A stretch of DNA of 64,000 nucleotides, taken from Gymnopilus junonius. Taxonomy: Eukaryota; Basidiomycota; Agaricomycetes; Agaricales; Galerinaceae. How positions within the stretch are numbered: position 1 is the stretch's first letter; every line of letters begins with the position of its first letter. The notes beneath the pieces were generated by a model. That model saw nothing but the letters and a program-made list of their open reading frames with translations, was not told the origin of the DNA and ran no database searches. The stretch spans positions 1 through 64,000 of the forward strand of contig JADNYJ010000188.1 of the NCBI GenBank assembly GCA_015501075.1, given 5' to 3'. A program made the translations under genes and the position numbers. Positions 56,801-64,000 of the stretch are shown in pieces.

Positions 56801-59800
56801 ATACACGAACCTCTCGATGGCGTCGACGGACGTCATATGACTGAGCGAACCCTTCGTCTACGTCAGTCACTGCACGCTCCATAGCAGCCTTCTCAATGGC
56901 AGCGCAAGCAATATCGAGGTTGTCTTGGACAAGAATGAGAATGACTTGTTCAGGGACCATTTGCTAAGTTGAAGTCAGTCGCTGGTCGGTAGGGTAACAA
57001 ATGCTCTTACTTCATTGAATCCACGGTCGCTGAGATATTGGCGCAAATGAGTCGCGAGGTTACTTTTCAAAGGTTCTTTGCAAGTGACGAGGGCAAGGCT
57101 ACCCGCCAACTTCTGTGCCATGAGATGACCTGCTCTACGTAATTTCTCTTCATTTGGTTCAGCAGCAAAATCCTTGGCCACTAATTCCCTCGTTGAGATA
57201 CCGGCTATCGTAACAGAACGCTCGACGACAGGTAAAATGATCTACATCGAAGAGAGGGTCAAGATTCGTCAGAATATGAAATGATCTAAATACCTCTCGG
57301 ACAGCGCGCTCGACAGCAAGTTGAACAGCACGTTTGAAGGTAGAATTTACATTGAAAGGTGCAAGTTGAGGATTGATATGCACGAGCTGAACTAAATTGG
57401 AAAGGATGGCTTCTATATGAGCACCAAGTGGTCGAGGAGCTTCTGCACCGCTCTGCCCGATAACCAGAACTTGGGAGTCCACCATCTGACCTTGAGGGGG
57501 ATTGTCCCCACTAATAGGAAGTAAGCCAATGTCTTCAGGATACTCTGGGAGTGGAAGGCCTGTCAAGGAATCCAAGGGTCGACTCCTTAAAATAGTTGTT
57601 GGTTCAACTGAATCGAGATCGACCTTCAGGCTTTTGCAAAGAATTTCGATGTCGAATTTTGGATTCAACTTGAGGTCTCCAAAATGATACAGTTCAGCAA
57701 GCAGACTAATGACGGCCATGAGCCACGGGTTAGGTGGTTTGAAGACAGTGGATTTGGCGCAGGGCTCCAAGGTCTTACAGACGAAAGGGATGGCAACAAC
57801 AAGTCGACCACTCTCATAACCTTCTAAAAGGAGGTCCTTGAAGGACAGATTTTTGTGTTTTATGGGCTGATCACGGGCCAAAGTGATCGTTCCGAGCCAT
57901 GTCCCGACATTCTTCAACGCATTACGGTCTGAACCAGATATACTCTTGTCAGAGTTTAGAAGGGCGGCTGCCTTTACGAATGTTTCTTGGAGAATAAACT
58001 TCGATAATACTTGGCGATCGAGAGCATCAAGGAAACGGAGGTAGAGAGGGTGGTTGTTTGGTTCAGTACTAATGCGCTGGTCAACAAGATAATTTGCGAA
58101 CCACCGGGCGTATTGGTCAACAAAATGCTCGCGCATTTCTTTCAATTTTGCATCGAAGTTATTCGGCGCAAGATTATTGACAATGAAGAGAATCCGGTCG
58201 GACAGTTCTTCCGGCGGAGCTTCAAGAGGTTCCGAAATAATGTCAGGCTGGATGGCTGTAAAAGGGGGATGGGAATCAAATGCAGGGTTGGATATGATGT
58301 GGCGGGATTCGGAAACATTTTCACCAGTAACGTTAGAAACAGGGGGGCACTCAATGTTCTTTGGAGTGTGTTCATAAGGTCCGGACGCGCTTCCATCAGA
58401 TGGGGTATCCTGATCAAGGCTTCACAAAGAGGTCGCCATTCAGGAAGCCGGAATTCAAACCGACTGAGCGCTTGAAGACCAAATTTGAAGAGATTGGTAT
58501 CGGGAGGGCAATTCAACGCGTCAATGATATAGCGCATAGCAATGCCAAGGGGAATATAGTCGATCAGGGAATGTCGAATGAGGGAGCCAAATAGGTAGCC
58601 TGTCATGGCCAATTCGCGAGCCGGGTAGTAAGACTGGAAAAATTTGTATTCGTCGAATAGAAAGTGAATCATGCAGGAAAAGACTTCGTGGTCTCGAGGA
58701 TTACTGGATTCCTTGTACCGTTCAAGCATGAGAATGACTTCGTCGATCGTCATATTTTCGTCGTACATCTGCTTGTAGATTCCGTCTACCTCGGATTCGA
58801 TTTCGTTGGGGTAGGTGATAACTGTGAGACCCGATTCGGCATCCGAGTTGGGAGTCAAGGACATAAGACGAGGATAAACTTGCAAACAGGCATTCCGAAC
58901 TTCTATACATGCATCAAGATCGGTTGGCTCCAGGAGCGAGGAACTGAATTCATCAATTAGACAGAATTGTGCCCAAAGGAGTGAGATGACATACTTGTTT
59001 CGGAGGACACGTAGAATGATGGTGATTGTGGTTGGGTTCAGAGACATTGTACGACTCTCAATAGCAGGGTCTGATAACCGGGTCGCTTTTTCGCTTTCCA
59101 TTTTCTGCTCCAAGAAACGAATCACTGAGCTAAGAAACTCTGCACCGTAATTGGCTACATTGTCTGCCAGCCATTTATCCAGATTAAGATACTCGCGTCG
59201 GGAAGCAAGGGCAGCCACATCGAGTGCAAAAGTGAACGGTCGCACTTCCAAAAGTGACTCGAGGATCTAGTATTAATCAACGTCAATATGCAGGAAAGAG
59301 TAAAGGGAAATATTCTTTACCTTAAGGTCTTGAGCAACATCCAAGATACGAGTGATATTAAGGGGGTTCTCGTCATAGAAATCACGAAAAGCATCTGTCA
59401 AATACGAAGGCTCAATCTGCCAAATTCTCATAAAAACGAGTTGGTGGTTTGGGTGACCAGCGAGGAACATTGCCAATAGTTTGCGCGAATATTCGAGGCG
59501 AATGTCGTTCCACGGTAAGTCCTGATAAGTCTTTAAAGTCTATTCCATTGGGCATTAATAAAAGACGTACCTGCACTTGCAATAATCCCATATGTACTAT
59601 TTCAGCGCTGATCTTGATCGCTTTATCCAACATTTCTCTCACGAAATTGCGGACCTCAAGGGGCTCAGAACCAGCGAGTCGAACCAGGACTTGGAATAAT
59701 TCGAGCGAGTTCCATGTCTGGCCTTGAACGTTAGCTGCAAGGGATTTAATTGTAGGGCTGGCAATTGAAACATCATCCACAGTGACGATTCTACGGCCGG

Positions 59801-61301
59801 GCAACTGCACGAAATTGAAGGTGTCAGCTGGAAGGGAGAGCAGTGCGTCAAGGAGCCGCAGCTGGTACAGAGGATTAGACCATGTCTCCCAAAAGCCTGT
59901 AACAGCATGAGGATCGGCGTCACGGGGTGAATTTAGCAGAATGGCGATCAACATTTTCAAGGTCGCAGTGTCAACGCCATGTCGATCAGTGCAGTCAAAT
60001 GATTTGATGAACTTCGGCCAATTTAACGGAACATCCTTGAAAAAAATATAAATCAAAGAAAGAGAAGGGCAAAGTTAAGAACTTACATAACTGACTATGG
60101 CGCGAACAAGAGATCCGACATCGCAAATGGAACTTCCTTCAGCTGCAAGGTGCGACAAGGTAGATATAATCTCCACGACTTGATCACTCCGGGGAGGGTT
60201 TGTTTCAGTTACACCGAACCGTTCTAAGAGTCCCTTCACTGCTTCAGGATCACTCGTAACTTCCGCTCCAAACTGGACCAACACCTCCACAAGAGAGGTA
60301 GTAGGCGGAAGGCTGAGATACAGATTAAGAGAGTAGCAAGAGCATTAGTAAAAACGTTTCATACCTCAACTTCGTAAAAATACGGTGGAGAATGGAACCC
60401 ATTGCCTCTTTTCCGAATTTTGACTGAGCAGCTACGATGAGGGCTTGACGTTGCGTGGCGTCCAAAATAGGAGAATCCTGCGGCACGTCAGACAGAAGAT
60501 TGGACATCAATTTCGCCAGTTGGTTTGGGTTAAAGTCAGCATGCTCCAGGGGTGGAGATTGGCATAATTCCAGAACCGCATTGTCAAACTCTGCACGGAT
60601 AAGGGAAGTAGCTTGGTTGGACAGTTCTTTGCGCGTCTGACCGCCTACAATAGCCGCTGCAAGAACAAGGCGCTCCAATGGACGTAGTCCGACGCGATCT
60701 ACGAATCGCGCAAGATCAAAATGCCTGAAACTATCCCCTTCACCACTACCCACTCCTTCCCTGAACCTATCAGCTAGAAATGGGTCTCGAGCAAGGCGTT
60801 GGGTCTCCTGTACTAAGAGTCGAAAAGTAAGAGATATTGATGCGTCAAAAGCAGAAGCCGGTTGATTGGGAAGTAGGCGGGGTTGAGAATGTACAATGAG
60901 GCGTCGAATGAAATGTATGTAGGTGTCGACTCCATGTTGCTCCGAGAGCTAGAAAAAAAGCATCGTATGATACCAAATTGTAGGGGTAAGAAAGGAAAAA
61001 GACGCACAGATCTTATTTCCATCTGATTTCTCTCGAAATTTTCCTCCGTGAGGGTTGAAAGCAGGAAAACTATTTGAGCCTTCACGATGGTGTGTATGTT
61101 CGTTGCCGGCGGGTTGTCCATGTGGGACGACCTGGATGGGGTCACCGAGCGCCGGGCAACGCTTCCAGGTCCTGTCGCCGTTTTGAAAGACTGTACAGAG
61201 GGTAATGAGGGAATTTGAAACGAAGGCAACCTCCAACACGGTTCGTTAGTGTGTAGAGTGGCAGCGACTTCCTGCGTATGCTGACTCGGGGATACGCACA
61301 T
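53864..61301 (-). CDS. not1: Not1, scaffold of the CCR4-NOT deadenylase complex
   Basis: Not1 is the large scaffold for mRNA deadenylation and transcription control. The N-terminal part (61,301-60,320) has DLARFVDRVGLRPLERLVLAAAIVGG. The HEAT/MIF4G middle follows (57,159-60,056), including LQLRDIVLSL-like helices and NLVQLVHINPQLAPFNVN and FKRAVQLAVERAVREV of the DUF3819/CAF40 region near 57,300-57,400. The C-terminal Not1 superfamily domain has NGSSPPLPKCPHALVQL, LHLRYPNAHTHWFSSLLLHLFLEV and NDERFREVMTKVLLERFIVHRPHPWGALVTFIELLRNPKYDFWSKEFIRIGPEV. About fifteen exons span 7.4 kb, the size normal for this 2,000+ residue protein. The start is uncertain: MCVSPSQ at 61,301 or MDNPPATN near 61,121. 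The last residues after GPEVTLLLESV are atypical. Confidence 0.93.
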
Positions 61302-61358
61302 CTGCAGAAACTCCGCTTATATTTTTAATCTCCGAAGTAAATTTCTATATACGCGAGC

Positions 61359-63212
61359 TCAGCCTCTATAGAATCTAAAGAGCCATCCTATCGACAGAGC
61401 AAACACAACAACGAAAAGATAGAACACTCTGCCTTCTTTGTACATGTCTCCCTTTGCCAGGAAATTTCGCAGCGGCAGGAAGGTAAGACCAACAAAGAAA
61501 TTGCTAATCCCTAAGTATCACCACCAGTCAGCAGGTTAGTCACGTCATTCGAAGAAACCTACAGTTGACAGAAAGGGCCATTGACGAGAGCGCAGAAACA
61601 GCCTAAAAGAAGCGCGGTCAGACTTTGATCTTGTGCAGGAGCCACGCATACAAATTGGGGAGACACCTCAGGTATCATCACGAACGGCACAGGACCAAGC
61701 CCGATAGCAAATGACCTACGAAAAAGTATATGATATAGCTGCATGATGGAAACATCCTGAAACACACATCACGAAGGTCACAATAGCTAAGCTGGACAAT
61801 GTTGAGGATCCAGAGTCAAGTCCAAAACCTAAGGCAGATAGAGAAATCAACCCTCCTAAACTTGACATAGCAAGCAGTCGTTTTCTGCCCATTTTCTGGT
61901 CAAACGCTCAGCAGGGACAAGGCGGCACAACGGTAAAACCCACCTCAATGAGAATGACAGGAGGGAAGGTCATGATGACGTTAATGACAGTGATGCCCAC
62001 AGAAATGTAGGCTCCAAATTTCGGAAGCGACTTCGCAAGGATGTCGTTGCTGTAGTAAAGAACTTTATGGGCAAATTTCTTAAACGCCAAAGAAGTTTCC
62101 ATGAAGGCGGGGCACTTACCAGCGTTGATTCCTAAAGAGACAGAGTTAGGACAGAATTTTAGATATAGCAAGTGAAGAATAATTGCCTGATACTTGTTGC
62201 GAAAACATTGCCAAACTTACAATCAGAAGAGGTCGCCGTAGGTCGGGTCGGGCGAAAAGCTGAGTTACACTGATAGTTTCACAATTCGCGAGGAGATGGG
62301 ACTCTTCTGTTTCGTCCAAGGGAGAATCCTCAGCTTATAGAAAGCGTCAAATTTGTAAGTTTCGTAAAACTTCGCGAGCCTTACACGTGGGAACAGGGAT
62401 ACTGTTACCCCAGAGCCTTCTCGCAGCGTCTTTGTGTTCATCCAAGCGGTGTTTCCCCAACAAAAATGTGGGGGACTCGACTATCATTGAACTAGAAAAA
62501 AACTGGAAGACAGAGAGGCAGAACGATATAAAGAAAACAAAGCGCCACGCAGAAGGCGAAGCCAAAGTTAATCCAGCAAACTGCGTGACCATAATACCAA
62601 AGACAATGGATAACTGTGTGAGTACGCCTAAGACATAGAAATGAACCTCTTTTGGGGAAGATAGATATTACCAGAAGAACACTTACCAACACTGCCGCTT
62701 ATTTCCGAAGGGGCTATCTCTGCGAGGTAGATGGGACCGACGCAGAGACCGAGACCAGAAGCAACGCCGATGAGGAAGCGACCGAACAACAGCAAAGTCA
62801 CAGAATTACCAAGTCCCATGAAAATAGCACCGACAGCGATTAAAATGGTGCATATGCGATTGGTACCCTTTCGACCCCAGCGGTCGATAATGGGCCCAGC
62901 GACAAGACTGCCAGCAAGACCTCCAATGGAGAAAATGACGGTCAAAAAGGAAAAGGTGAAATCAGACATGGGTAAACAAGGAACAAGTCGATCGGTAGGA
63001 CGAGAGTGATCATCCTGGGGAGTGGTAGCCTTGCAGGTTAAAACGGCCTGTATTTGGTTGAGAACAGATATATGGTAGCCATACTGGAAAAATGAATGTT
63101 CAGCAAGAGGAATACTAAGATGAGAGTGAAAATTGAGCACCTGGAAAGGAACGATGAGAGACCAAAAGCAAACAGCCCAACCGTAGACGGTGAACGCTGT
63201 ACCATTGGGCAT
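61359..63212 (-). CDS. MFS sugar transporter (Sugar_tr family)
   Basis: A 12-helix transporter of hexose-like sugars. It starts MPNGTAFTVYGWAVCFWSLIVPFQ and continues YGYHISVLNQIQAVLTC, a GLUT/Vps73-like first loop. Signature motifs are GPIIDRWGRKGTNR, GRFLIGVASGLGLCVGPIYLAEIAP and the variant VESPTFLLGKHRLDEHKDA in place of PESPRWL. The C-terminal half has INVIMTFPPVILIE, FAIGLGPVPFVMIPEVSPQ and a last helix YLFVVVFALSIGWLFRFYRG, with the stop at 61,359. Around eight introns are present. It lies divergent to a secreted alpha-amylase, a sensible pairing for starch use, though the substrate is not proven. Confidence 0.87.
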
Positions 63213-63601
63213 GGTGATGGCGAGGGGTAAGAGTGACCGGTGATTGCCGGGATATGTTTTCTGTGTCGACCCAGCCGCTGAATTGACGCCGCCTTCAGAA
63301 AAAATCAGGCTTCTTGGGTTCTAGCTGATGTAATTTGTATGTAGTATATTCATGAACCATATGGTCAGCTGGCCCTAGGCTTTTCCACGCGGACGCTAAG
63401 TTTACAAGTTCCGTGAGCCGTCTGTCTCCGGGAGGGCGACTTGCATGATTGAAACAGACGAAGGAATGGTTCGCAACTGCTCTCCGTGAATTTACCTTTT
63501 CTTACCTCCGACCATCACCATCCTCCTCACCGTAGAACCGGCTTCACTTCCCTAAGCCTGCTGTTCAGTCACTCATTACCCCTCACTCTCCTTCATAACT
63601 T
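63213..63601. promoter_or_regulatory. Divergent promoter between sugar transporter and alpha-amylase
   Basis: 389 bp with no gene. The amylase side is C/T-rich (CTTCCCTAAGCC, TTACCCCTCACTCTCC at 63,575-63,592), typical for strong basidiomycete promoters; GACGGCCGGG-like carbon-repressor sites (SYGGRG: CTGGGG, CTCCGGG) may be present, for example CTCCGGGAGGG near 63,427, but this is weak. Confidence 0.35.
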
Positions 63602-64000
63602 ATGTCTACCTTCGTTCGGCCCCTTTCTTTAGCCCTGCTTTTCCTATTTGCCGTGCAATCGGCATATGCTGCCACAGCAGACGAATGGCGGGGTCGTTCA
63701 GTATACCAGTCTGTTTTTTTTTCTCTTTTGACCGCTATATGTAGTGACCCCTAATTGCCCCTTAGAATAATTACAGACCGTTTTGCACTTAAAGATGGTG
63801 CCGACTTGAATGCATGTAATCCTGCCCAGCAGACCTGGTGTGGAGGCACCTGGCAAACGTGAGAATCTCGCCCCGCTTTTTCATTTTTTTTTGGCTAAGC
63901 GCTTGACAGGATACAGAATAACCTAGATTACATTCAGAACGCAGGTTTTACTGCAGGTACGCTCCTTCTTTGCACGTATATTCATACATATAACCCCTCC
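63602..64000 (+). CDS. Secreted alpha-amylase (GH13), 5' part only
   Basis: It cleaves internal alpha-1,4 bonds of starch. The start MSTFVRPLSLALLFLFAVQS with cleavage near SAYAA is a clear signal peptide. The catalytic domain begins TADEWRGRSVYQIITDRFALKDGADLNACNPA and continues WCGGTWQTIQNNLDYIQNAGFTA, closely matching fungal TAKA-type amylases (QSIYFLLTDRFA, YCGGTWQG, LDYIQGMGFTA). Introns at 63,710-63,764, 63,860-63,909 and from about 63,957. The window ends inside an intron, so the active-site residues are not visible. It is divergent to the sugar transporter. Confidence 0.92.

Noticed and set aside
63791..63800. GGTGCCGACT word in the amylase exon as a further KDZ subterminal repeat
   Set aside because: It is an isolated match inside a conserved coding region, so coincidence.

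Overview
The window is nuclear DNA of a filamentous fungus, most likely a mushroom-forming basidiomycete (Agaricomycetes). The signs are many short introns (about 45-70 bp) with GT..AG ends, tightly packed genes on alternating strands, a KDZ-type transposase, and orthologues of typical basidiomycete single-copy genes. No bacterial-style features (operons, CRISPR, ribosome binding sites) are expected or seen. Coding assignments were made by reading exons by eye and joining them across splice sites that keep conserved family motifs in frame.

Positions 1-16,700 are a transposon graveyard. From the left there are a 48-bp tandem repeat ending in a likely LTR end (1-286), an AT-rich repeat copy (266 to about 690), and a minus-strand LINE (non-LTR retrotransposon, about 700-4,925). 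The LINE has a gag-like ORF1 with zinc knuckles and an endonuclease-reverse transcriptase ORF2; the two overlap as TAATG. The reverse transcriptase is cut off before its catalytic YxDD motif. Next comes a decayed KDZ transposase element (about 5,440-13,430) made of a minus-strand companion ORF and a plus-strand CxC2/KDZ transposase. It is followed by a possible solo or end LTR (13,913-14,609) and a second copy of the AT-rich repeat, split by a ~1.05 kb DNA element with 29-bp terminal inverted repeats and a TA target duplication. The first repeat copy preserves the empty site. The KDZ part is strongly depleted in CpG and its nonsense codons look like CGA to TGA and CAG to TAG changes. The LINE is CpG-rich and so looks younger.

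Positions 16,700-64,000 are gene-dense euchromatin with about 20 conserved genes: an Hsp40 co-chaperone with a CaaX tail, a UPF0538 protein, an intracellular GH3 beta-glucosidase with a PA14 insert, DEAD-box helicase DDX41, MICOS subunit Mic19, spliceosomal Cdc5/Cef1, a Zn2Cys6 transcription factor, nucleoporin Nup37, UMP-CMP kinase, a diacylglycerol/sphingoid-type lipid kinase, a PhoD-like membrane phosphatase, peroxin Pex6, a phosphoglucomutase/phosphopentomutase, a GT8-like membrane glycosyltransferase, DEAH helicase DHX35, a tetraspanin, co-activator MBF1, the CCR4-NOT scaffold Not1, an MFS sugar transporter, and the start of a secreted GH13 alpha-amylase. The genes are functionally mixed, apart from several RNA-processing genes (DDX41, Cdc5, DHX35, Not1) and a carbohydrate pair at the right end (sugar transporter and amylase) that shares a divergent promoter.

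The observations most worth a second look are the empty-site evidence for the TIR element, the CpG/nonsense signature, the TAATG overlap in the LINE, a 4-nt microexon in the tetraspanin gene, a 414-bp MITE-like element at 50,744-51,157, and divergent gene pairs whose start codons lie within 8-15 bp of each other. I did not find a clearly new multi-gene system.
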